DNA of 64,000 bases from NCBI GenBank assembly GCA_031002005.1, contig CM061919.1:34189088-34253087 (forward strand). Reading direction: 5' to 3'. Positions 46,280-59,374 of the stretch are shown here, one piece after another. The position numbers and the translations under genes are program-made. How positions within the stretch are numbered: the first letter of the stretch is position 1; each line of letters starts with the position of its first letter. This DNA is from Vandiemenella viatica. Lineage: Eukaryota > Arthropoda > Insecta > Orthoptera > Morabidae. The notes beneath the pieces are model-generated. The model was not told the origin of the DNA, did not search any database, and was given only the letters and a program-made list of their open reading frames with translations.

Positions 46280-47099
46280 GGAACCATATGCTCGAGTGCC
46301 CTATGTGCCCATCATCCTGCAAAAACGAAGACCTGTTTCAAGCAACACACAATGCGATTGAGGTTGTGAAGTACTGGGCTAAGTGTGTTTAAAGTTGTTG
46401 ATTTTCATAATGTATTACACTGTGTAATATTTTGTCCATGGTGGACTTGTGGAATCAGCGACTGTGATATCAAATTTGGTTGATAATTGAATACAGCGAC
46501 CAGTCACAGTTTATGGTGTTGCTTTATTTTATTTTTCCATTACTGGTTTCAAGTATACATTGCTCATCATCAGATGGTTTTAAGAATACAGATGCGAATT
46601 GCAGGCGTGTTTTAGTGTCCTAGAATAACAAAAATATGATGATTGACGAAAGAATTTAAATCTGGAGTGATGATAGTAAAACTTGGTATATAACTTACAT
46701 TAGGTGTCTGCTGTTATCCGAAAACAAAGACTTGTATGTAACACAGTTGAGGAGGCACATTTTTGTGTAACACTATGCACTATCACCATTATATTGCACA
46801 AATATATGTGGAATAGACACGCTGCACACTTGCTACTGTATTTACAAACAAACATGACAGAGACGTTTATATACAAAGAAGTATTTACAAAGAGGTTTAT
46901 ACAGACAGTAATGTATAATTAATAAAAAATTAGATATGATAACAAAATTGAACTTAATTCTATAACTATATTGGTATAAACGGAATAATGAATAACAATC
47001 AAAATTATAAATAGTTGTTGAATTTAATATGCATATAGTAATATGTATTTCGGCATATGGGAGACATGTATTATTTAATGTGTTATTTATTAGCGAATA

Positions 47100-48985
47100 G
47101 GTCTATAAAATTGAACAGGAATGCTTTATTAGAAAGATCTTTTTGTTCATTTAAAAGGTGGGATGGCAATATCTTATCGTGAATGTATATTTCAAGTTCC
47201 TCAAGGATATCCATTTTCTTCCCTTTGTCTGCAATACGAATGATCTGTAGATTTTCTTCTATAGTGGGTGGGGAATAATTTCATTTAATATGTGGGCAGC
47301 AAAAGTGGACTTATCTGTGTTGCATAGTCTAATGGCATCAAGGTGTTCTTTTTAAAACGTATAGAAAAGTTTCTACCTGTTTGACCCACATACGTCTATG
47401 AGCATGTTGTGCATGTTATTTTATAAATGCCAGATTTATTATAGTATGAATTAGATATTTGAGTGTTGTGAATAAGTTTATTTTGGAGCTTGTTATCTGT
47501 GTTAAAGCTAATATTAACATTATTATTTCGAAATAGGTTTGCAATGTTGTAAGATATTTTACCTAAATAAGGGATATTGGAGTAAATTTGTTTTATATTT
47601 ATAGGTTGATATAGTTGGTAAAAAGGGGATTGCTAAGCTGTGTGTTGTGAATTTAGGAGGGCTTTTCTATTTTTAATTATGTGTGATAGGTTTTCAATTA
47701 AAGATGGCTTGAAACCATTGTTGTGAGCAATAGTTTTTATAATCTGCATTTCTTTAAGAAAATCAGTAGTGTCCATGGGTATTTCATATGCACGGTGTAT
47801 TACAGAGTTGAAAAATGACATTTTGTGTTGTGTGGGGTGGCAAGAGCTATTGTTAATGGTGACATCAGTGGTGATGGGCTTTCTATAAATCTTAAGTTAT
47901 GTTTATGTTCAAACTGAATAATTTTTAGGTCAAGAAAGTTAATGGAATCTTTCTCTTGGTGTTCTACAGTAAATGTTATGTTCTTATTCATATTGCTTAG
48001 ATCTTCAGCAAGGGCCTCAATCTCTTTTTCAGTACGATTAAATAGTAGAATTGTGTCATCAACATATCTTTTATAGTAGATGATTTTATGTGTTAGGTGT
48101 TTGTTATTATTGAAAAACATGTTTTCAAGATGGTTAATGTAGATGTCTGCTAGTAAGCCTGCAAGGTTGCTTCCCATTGCAAGTCCATCATCTTGCTTAT
48201 ATATTTTATTATTGAATATAAAGTAATTGTATGAGAGAACAAGAGAGAATAGCTCTATGAGCTCATATGTTTCAGGCAGGGATAATTTCTTGTGCTTTAT
48301 TAAGTTGTATTTTATAATTTAAACAGTGTCTATGATTGGAATATTTGTATAAAGATTAAAAATAACTAGGAAAGCTAGCCTGGCAGTGGTAGGTATGGTG
48401 ATGTTTTTAATATTCTGTATTAGCTGATGGCTTTTTTTCACTGTGTATGTATTTACAAATGTATAGTTATTTGAGAGGATTTCATTAGGTTTTTTACATA
48501 GTTTGGATGGTTGGCTGTTTTTAGAGTTCACAATAGGGTGGATAGGGTGATTGGCTTTATAAATTTTAGGTTGTGACCTCAATTTAGGTGGTGATTAAGC
48601 TAAGGAAAAAGAAAACTGCTTTAGGCAATATAATTACAAGGAAATGGAAAATGGCTCATAACTCACCAAAGTTGAAGGCAGTGACGAAAGAATAACATAT
48701 ATAACGAACACACAAACTCAATATTTCGGTTATTTAACCTAATTCATGATGAAGAAAATGAGTCATGAGGCTCGGGAGGTGTGCACACATCGAGGATTGC
48801 TTAGGTGGTGTGGGGTTCATGACAAGACACTTTTGCTTTTCTGTTTCATATAGGAGGAATGTACAACTTTTGGGTAGTTTTCTAATTTCACTTTGAAGTT
48901 TAGTGGTAGGATCTTTCTTAAGTTCTTTTATTCCATTGTTATTAAAGAATACAACTGTTTTACTAATATAGTCAGACTTGTACAT
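47100..48985 (-). pseudogene. Penelope-like reverse transcriptase, minus copy
   Basis: From 48985: an N-terminal stretch (KTVVFFNNNGIKELKKDPTT and KLQSEI), then PIVNSKNSQPSKLCKKP, RLAFLVIFNLYTNIP (motif A region; the Asp of the usual FLDI is V.I here), GLAMGSNLAGLLADIYINHL (motif B), RYVDDTILLF (motif C), NFLDLKI, and the C-terminal block ending at 47633. A GIY-YIG domain follows in other frames down to about 47370. Breaks near 48600 and 48315, then several before the endonuclease, make it inactive. Confidence 0.85.
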
Positions 48986-48995
48986 GACAACTGCA

Positions 48996-50060
48996 GACCC
49001 ACCACTACCAGGCTAGCTTTCCTAGATATTGTTAATCTTTATACAAATATTCCAATCATAGACACTGTTCAAATTATAAAATACAACTTAATAAAGCACA
49101 AGAAATTATCCCTTCCTGAAACATATGAGCTCATAGAGCTTTTCTCTCTTGTTCTCTCATACAATTACTTTATATTCAATAATAAAATATATAAGCAAGA
49201 TGATGGACTTGCAATGGGAAGCAACCATGCAGGCTTACTAGCAGACATCTACATTAACCATCTTGAAAACATGTTTCTCAAAAATAACAAACACCTAACA
49301 CATAAATTCATCTACTCTAAAAGATATGTTGATGACACAATTCTACTATTTAATGGTACTGAAAAAGAGATTGAGGCCCTTGCTGAAGATCTAAGCAATA
49401 AGCATAAGAACATAAAATTTACTGTAGAACACCAAGAGAAAAATTCCATTAACTTTCTTGACCTAAAAATTACTCAGTTTGAACATAAACATAAGTTTCA
49501 GATTTATAGAAAGCCCACCACCACTGATGTCACCATTAACAATAGCTCTTGCCACCCCACACAACACAAAATGTCATTTTTCAACTCTGTAATACACCGT
49601 GCATATGAAATACCCATGGACACTACTGATTTTCTTAAAGAAATGCAGATTATAAAAACTATTGCTCACAACAATGGTTTCAAGCCATCTTTAATTGAAA
49701 ACCTATCACACATAATTAAAAATAGAAAAGCCCTCCTAAATTCACAACACACAGCTTAGCAATCCCCTTTTTACCAACTATATCAACCTATAAATATAAA
49801 ACAAATTTACTCCAATATCCCTTATTTAGGTAAAATATCTTACAACATTGCAAACCTATTTCGAAATAATAATGTTAAAATTAGCTTTAACACAGATAAC
49901 AAGCTCCAAAATAAACTTATTCACAACACTCAAATATCTAATTCACACTATAATAAATCTGGCATTTATAAAATTACATGCACAACATGCTCACAGAACT
50001 TTGTGGGTCAAACAGGTAGAAACTTTTCTATACATTTTAAAAAGAACACCTTGATGCCAT
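48996..50060 (+). pseudogene. Penelope-like reverse transcriptase and GIY-YIG endonuclease, plus copy
   Basis: Open from the junction at about 48996 to 49759. It shows RLAFLDIVNLYTNIPI (motif A with Asp), DDGLAMGSNHAGLLADIYIN (motif B), RYVDDTILLF (YVDD active site), INFLDLKITQF, and KPTTTDVTINN with CHPTQHKMSFFNS, the Penelope-type thumb signatures. A stop at 49757-49759 and a frame change separate this from the endonuclease, which reads KSGIYKITC then FVGQTGRNFSIHF (GIY...VG signature) at about 49955-50040. The N-terminal region is missing. The catalytic core is the best preserved coding region of the Penelope pair. Confidence 0.88.
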
Positions 50061-51114
50061 TAGACTATGCAACACAGATAAGTCCACTTTTGCTGCCCAC
50101 ATATTAAATGAAATCATTCCCCACCCACTATAGAAGAAAACCTACAGATCATTCGTATTGCAGACAAAGGGAAGAAAATTGATATCCTTGAGGAACTTGA
50201 AAATATACATTCACGATAAGCTAATGCCATCCCACCTTTTAAATGAACAAAAAGATCTTTCTAATAAAGCATTCCTGTTCAATTTTATAGACCTATTACG
50301 CTAATAAATAACACATTAAATAATACATGTCTCCCATATGCCCAAATACATATTACTATATGCATATTAAATTCAACAACTATTTATAATTTTGATTGTT
50401 ATTCATTATTCCGTTTATACCAATATAGTTATAGAATTAAGTTCAATTTTGTTATCATATCTAATTTTTTATTAATTATACATTACTGTCTGTATAAACC
50501 TCTTTGTAAATACTTCTTTGTATATAAACGTCTCTGTCATGTTTGTTTGTAAATACAGTAGCAAGTGTGCAGCGTGTCTATTCCACATATATTTGTGCAA
50601 TATAATGGTGATAGTGCATAGTGTTACACAAAAATGTGCCTCCTCAACTGTGTTCCGTACAAGTCTTTGTTTTCGGATATCAGCAGACACCTAATGTAAG
50701 TTATATACCAAGTTTTACTATCATCACTCCAGATTTAAATTCTTTCGTCAATCATCATATTTTTGTTATTCTAGGACACTAAAACACGCCTGCAATTCGC
50801 ATCTGTATTGTTAAAACCATCTGATGATGAGCAATGTATACTTGAAACCAGTAATGGTAAAATAAAATAAAGCAACACCATAAACTGTGACTGGTCGCTG
50901 TATTCAATTATCAACCAAATTTGATATCACAGTCGCTGATTCCACAAGTCCACCATGGACAAAATATTACACAGTGTAATACATTATGAAAATCAACAAC
51001 TTTAAACACACTTAGCCCAATACATCGCAACCTCAATCACATTGTGTGTTGCTTGAAACAGGTCTTTGTTGTTGCAGGATGATGGGCACATAGGGCACTC
51101 GAGCATATGATTCA

Positions 51115-51323
51115 TAATCGATAAATGAGGTAGGATTATGAGGAGTAATGTCTCAGCTTTGTGATATTATACTTTAAGAAAGACTGATTTCGCAATTCAA
51201 CTCTTAAAGGGAAAAGGTATTAATTTTTATATAACGCATTTTTGTGTCACGAGCTATTTTTCTCCCTTAATATCTAACCGATATAGACACATGAGGTTTC
51301 ATATTAAAGAATAAGGCCTCCGC
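51115..51323 (+). repeat. Satellite fragment between Penelope pair and copy B
   Basis: Less than one satellite unit (from AATCGATAAATGAGG to AATAAGGCCTCCGC), an inverse match of 46070-46279. Confidence 0.9.
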
Positions 51324-52722
51324 TAGGGATTGCAATCCAGCAAAGCGGGATCCCGCATAATTAGACAGTCTGGCGGATCTCGCACAAAATTTAGCGGATC
51401 CGCAATCCGCAAAATTCGGCGGAAACGCGTGTCAGTCTGCGTGACTCGCTGTCCCACTCGGTCTCTGTCGGATAATTTGCACTGTTTGCCTTAACCCTTC
51501 CAGTTGGCATTTGACTCATGTGAACAAGCGTTTGTTTTTGTCAACCTTCGTCATTCCTAAGTAAATAAATACACTTTTACATATTCATCAAAACTTACGT
51601 TTGATTCGAGTACACATTTCTCTAATTTGAGTTATGGTGCGTATTTAGTACGATTTTCTAACTATATAATTATTTTGTAAGTGCCGCACACGTTATCTGA
51701 ACTACACGGTTACAGCTTTTTATTCACGGTTTCATTATTCCCATTTTCTGTATTTGCAGATAAAGTAATTGTGACAATTTCCTAATTTGCGGCTGAAAAT
51801 TTGTTTATTCGTTGATATGAAACTAATGTTATCGTAATTTTAACGATCGCGTACATATTTATTTAACAGCTATCAAAAGGAAATTGTATATCCTTTGACT
51901 TATTGTTGTTTTGGCCGCTGCCTCAATGCGTTTCTTTGACGAAAGACACCTGCTTACATGTGCCGCTCAGGCTTTCGATTAATCCCTCTTCTCCTTGTTA
52001 TTATTTCGACTAAAGGTAAAAAAAAGTTATAATGAAATTTTCACGGATGTATCGACGAATTGTGTTGTAGGAAGACCATACTTCGACGGCTGCCTCTGCC
52101 GTCTTCCTCACGTGTGTAATTTCGTGTGTTTGCAATAAAATCCGGATTAAAAAGCCAAGTCTCGTGCTTCTGCAGTGATAAAAAGTTATGAGATCTTGTT
52201 CTGAGCCATTCTACACTTTACAGAGTATATTCACTTCACTTTGTGAAATGGAATGCTTTTCTCGATGTTATGGAACGTTTATTTAGAATTTAAAAAAAAA
52301 AAACTCTGGTAACTTAGCCACTAAGCAAACCATATTTTTAAACTTATGTGATGTATTGTAAGGCACATAATATGACCTAAGACTCAATATTTTCCATTTT
52401 TATTATTTATTTAAAAATTGGTTTAGATTAAAAAACAAAAATGTAAAACCTCGAAATACACTAATGACACGCTAAAAAGTTTTAATGTCATTTTGCCAAT
52501 CAAAATATTGTTAACTGTTAATTTTTATCATTTAACATTAAAAATTATTTATTAATTTAGTTATTATTTAATTTATTAACGTTTTAAATAACTATGTTTT
52601 AAATATATGCGTTAAAAAACTATTTGTACCAATCCCGCACGGATCCCGCGGGATCTCGCAGACTGGCGCAAATCCCGCGCGGATCCCGCGGGATTGAAAA
52701 CACTGCGGGATTGCAATCCTTA
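51324..52722 (-). mobile_element. hAT-like non-autonomous element, copy B
   Basis: Inverse orientation relative to copy A: begins TAGGGATTGCAATCC and ends GGATTGCAATCCTTA. It has the same subterminal GCGGGATCC palindromes and AT-rich centre, but lacks the 130 bp hairpin insertion. The right flank is GACATAAT (52723-52730). The left flank (GCCTCCGC, satellite) does not match it. Confidence 0.75.
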
Positions 52723-55700
52723 GACATAATACTTTAAGAAAGAATGTTTCCGTAATTCAACCCATAATGGGAAAAAGTATAAATTTTTCTATAACGCATT
52801 TTTGTGTCACGAGCGATTTTTCTCCCGTAATATCTCCCGATATAGTTAAATGAGGTATCATATTAAATAAAAAGGTCTCCGCCGTGGAAACATTATATTT
52901 AAGAAAGGAATGTTTCGTAATTCGACCCTTAAAGGGAAAAAACGTTTGTTTTTTTTTCTAAAATGCGTTTTTTGTGTTTCGAGCTTATTATCTCCCTGGG
53001 TATCTATCCAAAATTGACAAATCAAGGATGATTACGAGGAATATTGTCTCAGCTTTGGTGGCATCATATTTTAGGAAAGAAGTTTTTGGAATTCAACCCT
53101 TAAAGGGAAAAAGTATAAATTTTTCTATAACGCATTTTTGTGTCAAGAACGATTTACCTCCCTAAATATCTAACCGATATAGATAAATTAGGTATCATAT
53201 TAAAGACTGAGGGCTCCGCCGTGGTAACATTATATTTTAACAAAGGAATATTTCGTAATTCGTCCCTTAAAGGGCAAAAAAGTCAATAATTATGAATTTT
53301 TTTTTTATTTTTTTTTTTTTATTTTTTTTTTTTTTGTTGTATCTGGAGGCATTTTTCTCCCTCGATATCTTGCCAAAATCGATAACTGAAGTAGGGTTAT
53401 GGGGAGTAATGTCTCAGCTTTGTGACATTTTAAGAAAGAATGTTTGTGGATTTCAACACTTAACGGGAAAAAGTATGATTTTTTCTGTAACGAATTTTTG
53501 TGTCAAGAGCGATTAAAATCCCTTAATATCTTACCGTTATAGATAAATTAGGTATCATATTAAAGACTTAGGGCTCCGCCGTGGTAAAATTATATTTTAA
53601 TAAAACAATATTTTGTAATTCGACCCTTAAGTGGCAAAAATTTAAATTTTTCCAAAATGCGTTTTTGGTATTTTGAGCCAATTATCTCTCTGGATATCTA
53701 ACCAAAATCGATAAATGATGTAGGATTATGAGGAGTAGTGTCTCAGCTTGGTGACATCGTATTTTAATAAGGATTGATTTGGAATTCAACCCTTGAAGGG
53801 AAAAAGTGTAAATTTTTCTATAACGCATTTTTGTGTCACGAACGATTTTTCTCCCGTAATATCTAACGTATATACTTAAATGAGGTATCATACTAAAGAA
53901 AGAGGTCTCCAACGTGGTAACATTATATTTAAGACCCGAAATTGTCGTAATTCGACCCTTAAAGGGCAAAAACGTCATTTTTTCTAAAATGCTTTTTTTT
54001 GCGTCTCACATCTCCCTGGGTATCTCTCCAAAATTGACATATCAAGGCAGATTATGAGGAAATTGTCTCGGCTTTGGTGACATCATATTTTAGGAAAGAA
54101 ATTTTTTGGATCAAACCTTAAAGGAAAAAAGCATAAATTTCTCCTTAACGCATTTTTGTTTCACGTGCGATTTCTCCCGTAATATCTAACCGATATAGAT
54201 AAATGAGATATAATATTAAAGAATTAGGTCTCCGCCATGGTAACATTATATTTAAGAAAGGAATGTTTCGTAATTCGACACTTTAAAGAGGAAAAAAGTC
54301 ATTTTTTTCCTAAAATGCGTTTTTTGTGTCTCGAGCATCTTATCTCCCAGGGTATCTTTCCAAAATTGACAAATCAAGGATAATTATTAGGAGTATTGTC
54401 TCAGCTATGGCGACATATTATTTTAGGAAAGAAGATTTTGGAATTTAACTCTTAAAGGGAAAAAGTATAAATATCTCTATAACGCATTTTTTTTGTAACG
54501 AGCGATTTATCTCCCTTAATATCCAAACAATATAGACACATGACGTATCAAATTAAAGAATAAGGCCTCCGCCGTGGTAACATTATATTTTAAGAAAGGA
54601 ATTTATCGTAATTCGGCCCTTCAAAGGTAAAAATATCAATTTTTCTAAATGCGTTTTTTGTTTTTCGAGCAATTTATCTCCCGGGATATCTAACCAAAAT
54701 CGATAAATGAGGTACGATTTTGAGAATTAATGTCTCAGCATTGTGACATCATTCCTTAATAAAGAATGTTTTTGTAATTATACCCTTAAAGGAAAGAGTA
54801 TAAATTTTTCTGTAACGCATTTCTGTGTCACGAGTGATTTATCTCCCGTAAAATCTAACCGATATAGATAAATTATATATCATATTAATGAATTAGGTAT
54901 CCGCCGTAGTAAAATTATTTTTAGAAAGTAATGTTCCGTAATTTGACCATTAAAGGCCAAAAATTTCATTTTTTCTAAATGCTCTTTGTGTCGCGAGCCT
55001 CTTATCTCCCTAGGTATCTATCCAAAATTGTCAAATAATGGATGATTATGAGGTATCGTGTTTCAACTTTGGTGGCATCATACTTTAGGAAAGAAATTTT
55101 TGGAATTCAACCCTTAAAGGGAAAAGTATAAATATTTCTATAACGCACTTTTGTTTCACGAGCGATTTAACTCCCGTTATATCTAACCGTTATAGATAAA
55201 TGAGATATCTTATTAAAGAATAAGGACTCCGGCCGTGGTAACATTATATTTAAGAATTGAATTTTTAATAATTCGAACCTTAAAGGGTAAAATGTTATTT
55301 TTTCTAAAGTGGGTTTTTTGTGTCTCAAGCCTCTCATCTCCCTGGGTATCTATCCAAAATAGACAAATCAAGGATTATTATCAGGAATATTGTCTGCGCT
55401 TTGGTGGCATCAATTTTTAGGAAATAAGTTTTTGGAATTCAACCTTTAAAGGGAAAAATTATAAATTTTTCTATAACGCATACCTAACCGATATAGATAA
55501 ATTAGGTATCATATTAAAGACTGAGGGCTCCACCGTGGTAACATTATATTTTAACAAAGGAATTATTCGTAATTCGAACCCTATAGGACAAAAATGGCAT
55601 TTTTGTAAAATGAGTTTTTTGTGACTAGAACCTCTCATCTCCCTGGATATCCATCCAAAATTTAAAAATCCAGTCAGATTATGAAGAACATTGTCTCAAG

Positions 55701-57905
55701 TTTGGTGACATCATATTTTAGGTAAGAGGTATTTCGAATTCAAGCCTTAAAGGGAAAAAGAATAATTTTTTTTCTATAACGCATTTTTGTGTCACGAACG
55801 ATATATATCCCGTAATATCTAACCGATATAGATAAATGAGGTATCATATTAAAGAAAAAGGTCTCCGGCATGGAAACATTATATTTAAGAAGGGAAATTT
55901 TTGTAATTCGACCCTTAAAAGGGCAAGAACGTCATTTTTTAAAATGCATTTTTTGTGTCTCGGGTCACTCATCTCCCAGGGTATCTCTCCAAAAATGAGA
56001 AATCAAGGATGATTATGATGAATATTGTCTCAGCTTTGATGGCAACATATTTTAGGAAAGATGTTTCTGGAATACAACCCTTACAGGAAAAAAGTATAAA
56101 ATTTTCTATAAATCATTATTGTATCACGAGTGATTTATCTCCCGTAATTTCTAACCGTTATAGATATATGAGATATCATATTATAGAATGAGGACTCCGC
56201 CGTGGTGACATTTTTTTAAGAAAGATATTATTCGTAATTCGACCCTTAAAGGGCAAAAATGTCATTTTTTGTAAAATGCGTTTTTTGTGTATAGAACCTC
56301 TCATCTCCCTGGATATCTATCCAAAATTAACAAATCAAGGCACATTATGAGGAATATTGTCTGAGGTTTGTTGACATCATATTTTAAGAGAGAAGTATTT
56401 GGTATTCAACCCTTAAAGGGAAAAAGTAAAAATTCTTCTATAACGCAATTTTGTGTCACGAACGACATATATCCCGTAATATCTAACCGATATAGATAAA
56501 TGAGGTATCATATTAAAGAAAAAGGTCTGGTAACATTATATTTAAAAAAAAATGTATGCTTCGTAATTCGACCTTTAAAGAGCAAAAATATCAATTTTAC
56601 TAAAATGCGTTTTTTGTATCTCCAGCTATTTATCTCCCTGGATACCTAACCAAATCGATAAATGATGTAGGATTATGAGGAGTAATGTCTCAGATTTGGT
56701 GACATCATATTTTAAGAAACAAATTTTTTGGAATTCAATAGTTAAAGGGAAAAAGAATAAATTTTTCTATAACGCATTTTAGTTTCCAGAGCGATTTATC
56801 TCCCGTACTATCTAACCGATATAGATAAATGAGATATATTAAAGAATTAGATCTCCGCCGTGGTAACATTATATTTAAGAAAGGAATGTTTCGTAATTAG
56901 AACCTTAAAGGGCAAAAATGTCAATTTTTCTGAAATGCGTGTTTTGTGTCTCGAGCCTCTTATCTCCCTGGATATCTATCCAAATTTGACAAATCAAGGA
57001 CGAATATGAGGAATATTTTCTTGGCTTTGGTGACATCATATTTTATGAATAAAGTTTTTGGAATTCAACCCTTAAAAGGAAAAAATATAAATGGTTCTAC
57101 AACGCATTTTTGTGTCACGGTATATTCATCTCCTCTGATGTTTAACCGATATTGATAAATGAGATAACAAATTAAAGAATAAAGTCTCCCCAGTGGTAAA
57201 ATTATATTTTAAGAAAGGAATTTTTGTAATTCGAACCATAAAGGTAAAAAGTCAATTTTTCTTAAATGCGTTTTTTTGTATCTCGAGCCATTTATCTCCC
57301 TTGACAATTAAACAAAATTGATAAGAGACAAATCATTTAAAAGATTGAGGTCTTGTTAATGTGTTCGGTTTCAGTTACCACATTTTAAGAATAAAATTTT
57401 TAACAATTCTAATCTTAGAGTGCAAAAGTATTAAAATTTATACAATGCACATTTCTGTCACCAGCTATTTATTCCCCTTGATACCTAACCGAAATCAATA
57501 AATGAGGAATCAATTTAAATATTAAACTATCATTTACGGTCTCATCATACTGTAAGAAAAAAGTTTCTCCAAATTCAACCCTTAAGGGGAAAAAATTATT
57601 TGTCTAAACTTTTTTTTACTTCGCTTGATAACTAACCGAAATCGATAAATGAGGTATCATTTTAAAGACCAAAGGGGCTGCTTTGGTCACACCATATTTT
57701 ATAAAAGGAATTTTTGAAATTCGACCATTAAAGGGCAAACGTATCAATATTATTTATACAACTTTTTTTTTAATTACACGCCATTTATCTTTTTCGATAC
57801 CTAACCGAAATCGATAAATGAGATATCGTTTTAAAAAGTAAGGTCTGCAGCTACGTAAAATCATAATTAAGAAAGAATTTTTCGGAATTTGGTGCTTAAA
57901 GTGGT
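52723..57905 (+). repeat. Dimeric ~330 bp satellite array
   Basis: About 15 units. A marker block CTCCGCCGTGGTAACATTAT recurs near 52879, 53215, 53575, 53910, 54232, 54567, 54900, 55230, 55530, 55866, 56193, 56853 and 57190, about 330 bp apart. Each unit is two related ~165 bp halves: one with AACCCTTAAAGGGAAAAAGT and TATAACGCATTTTTGTGTCA, the other with GACCCTTAAAGGGCAAAAA and AAAATGCGTTTTTTGTGTCT. The right end (from about 57300) is more diverged. Short open frames within it are repeat artefacts. Confidence 0.95.
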
Positions 57906-58963
57906 ATCGCGTATGAGACTGTTCAGAGCCAAGTCCCTATATTGCACCTGCGGATATCAAAGAGATGTCAATAAACTTTTTTATTCAATAAGTAGCTTTT
58001 CGAATAATTTTGTTTCCTGATACGGAAGCACTGTCGCTTTGCTATACAATTCCAATGTAAAAATTTTATTTGCACACAAACAAATATTTCAGAAATGTTG
58101 AGATGTTGTGTGCATTTTGTTCAGGTTGGTTTTATTCTGTTAAGGTCAGTGACAGTTTGTCATAAATACAGTGTGTTTTAAATTTTCCTAACTGTATCGT
58201 AATATGTTGCGAGTATTTTGATACTACACTAAAAAAAGATATTTGCTACAAAAGTATGGTTCTACTTTTCATTATATTACAAGCATTCAACTTCACTATT
58301 CATCGCATTTTATTCGCGAAATTTTCGCATGGATCGTCTAGTAATAAGCAGGGCTTATGTTTCTTCCCCGGAATTTCTTCGGCGAGGAGAAGAGGAAGCC
58401 ACCTTTCCTTGGGTGGAGAAGGGCATTCTGGTCTGGTACGCGGTCTGGGATATACGGTTCGACCCTGGAAGGAGTCGTACAGTGACCGTACTACGACCGC
58501 TGGCTGGTGATCCTCGTCGGCCAAGCAGGACGATCGTACCTGGCTGATCGTTGGATCGATGTCACACAGTGATAGGCCTGTGCGGCAATCATAATCAACG
58601 CTGTCTATGGGATGGTAATGTGCTCACGCCAGGTCATGCTTCGTTTGGTTCTTGAGACTGTGACAGACCCGTAATCGAACATGAGATAAATACCTCTGCT
58701 CATCAAGCAGTTGGCAAATTGGCAGAATATTGTGTGTTGTGGAGGAACCTTGCTTATCAGGAATTCCATAATGTTTTCTTGTATTAACGGCGCCCGAGAT
58801 TAATTTTCATGTTCATGTGCGTATTGTCTAATTGGTGATGTTTATTATCACAATATTTCATGCATATTTTTGATAACTTTAATATTTAATTTCAGTTAAT
58901 AATTCCTGAATCATAGCAACGTTGTTTGCCTTAGTTAATCGCCTAATTGTAACGTCCAGGCAT
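57906..58963. other. No gene recognised
   Basis: Sequence leaving the satellite, duplicated up to about 58000 at 63905-64000. A GC-richer stretch at 58330-58550 contains a GGTTCGACCCTGG block like a B box and two overlapping open frames of about 70 codons. I cannot assign either. Confidence 0.4.
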
Positions 58964-59222
58964 TGTGTTCGGTATTTTTTTTTTTTTTTTTTAACAGTTT
59001 AACGTCCCTTTTAACAACGTGGTCTTTAGAGACGGGAAAGGATGGGGGCAAGGAATGGGAAGGAATTCGGCCATGGCCTTTTGAAGGAAGCATCCCGGCA
59101 TTCGCCTGGAGTGATTTGGGGAAACCATGGAAAACCCAAATCTGGATGCCCGGACGGGGATTCGAACCGCCGTCCTCCCGAATGCGAGGCCAGAACGCTA
59201 TCCGTTACACCACCACGCTCGG
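58964..59222 (-). repeat. tRNA-derived SINE, best copy in the window
   Basis: On the minus strand the head is ACCGAGCGTGGTGGTGTAAC (A-box region, then GGATAGCG), with a B box GGTTCGAATCC at about 59160. The body includes the complements of GGTTTTCCATGGTTTCCCC and GGCCATGGCCGAATTCCTTC, and the T run at 58977-58993 is the tail. Related pieces occur at 26894, 29730, 36530 and 39553. Confidence 0.85.
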
Positions 59223-59374
59223 TGTGTTCGGTATTGAATTTCTAATAATGGTAATGGCAAATATGCCCGAAAGTGTAATTGTCAACATAAAAAAAAATTA
59301 ACAGTCAGTTTTCTTGTAATCTCGCAAATTTTGAGAGTCTCGACAGCATAAATAATCATAATTAAAAATTAAAA

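Larger units (their letters stand above)
46280..51114. mobile_element. Head-to-head pair of Penelope-like elements inside satellite
   Basis: A minus-strand copy (3' end at 46280, N-terminus near 48985) meets a plus-strand copy (N-truncated at about 48996, 3' end at 51114). Arms 46280-48397 and 48996-51114 are inverse copies, and 48398-48995 is the additional N-terminal part of the minus copy. Inverted, partly duplicated organisation is known for Penelope-like elements. Satellite adjoining both outer ends is also inverted (46070-46279 against 51115-51323), so the inverted duplication includes flanking satellite. Confidence 0.8.

Noticed and set aside
52723..57905. Regular repeats as a possible CRISPR array
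   Set aside because: Units are ~330 bp, diverged, with no short identical repeats and unique spacers; the host is eukaryotic.
58300..58547. Overlapping 70-84 codon open frames in GC-richer DNA
   Set aside because: Three frames overlap on both strands; no domain, no splice support; GC content alone explains the open frames.
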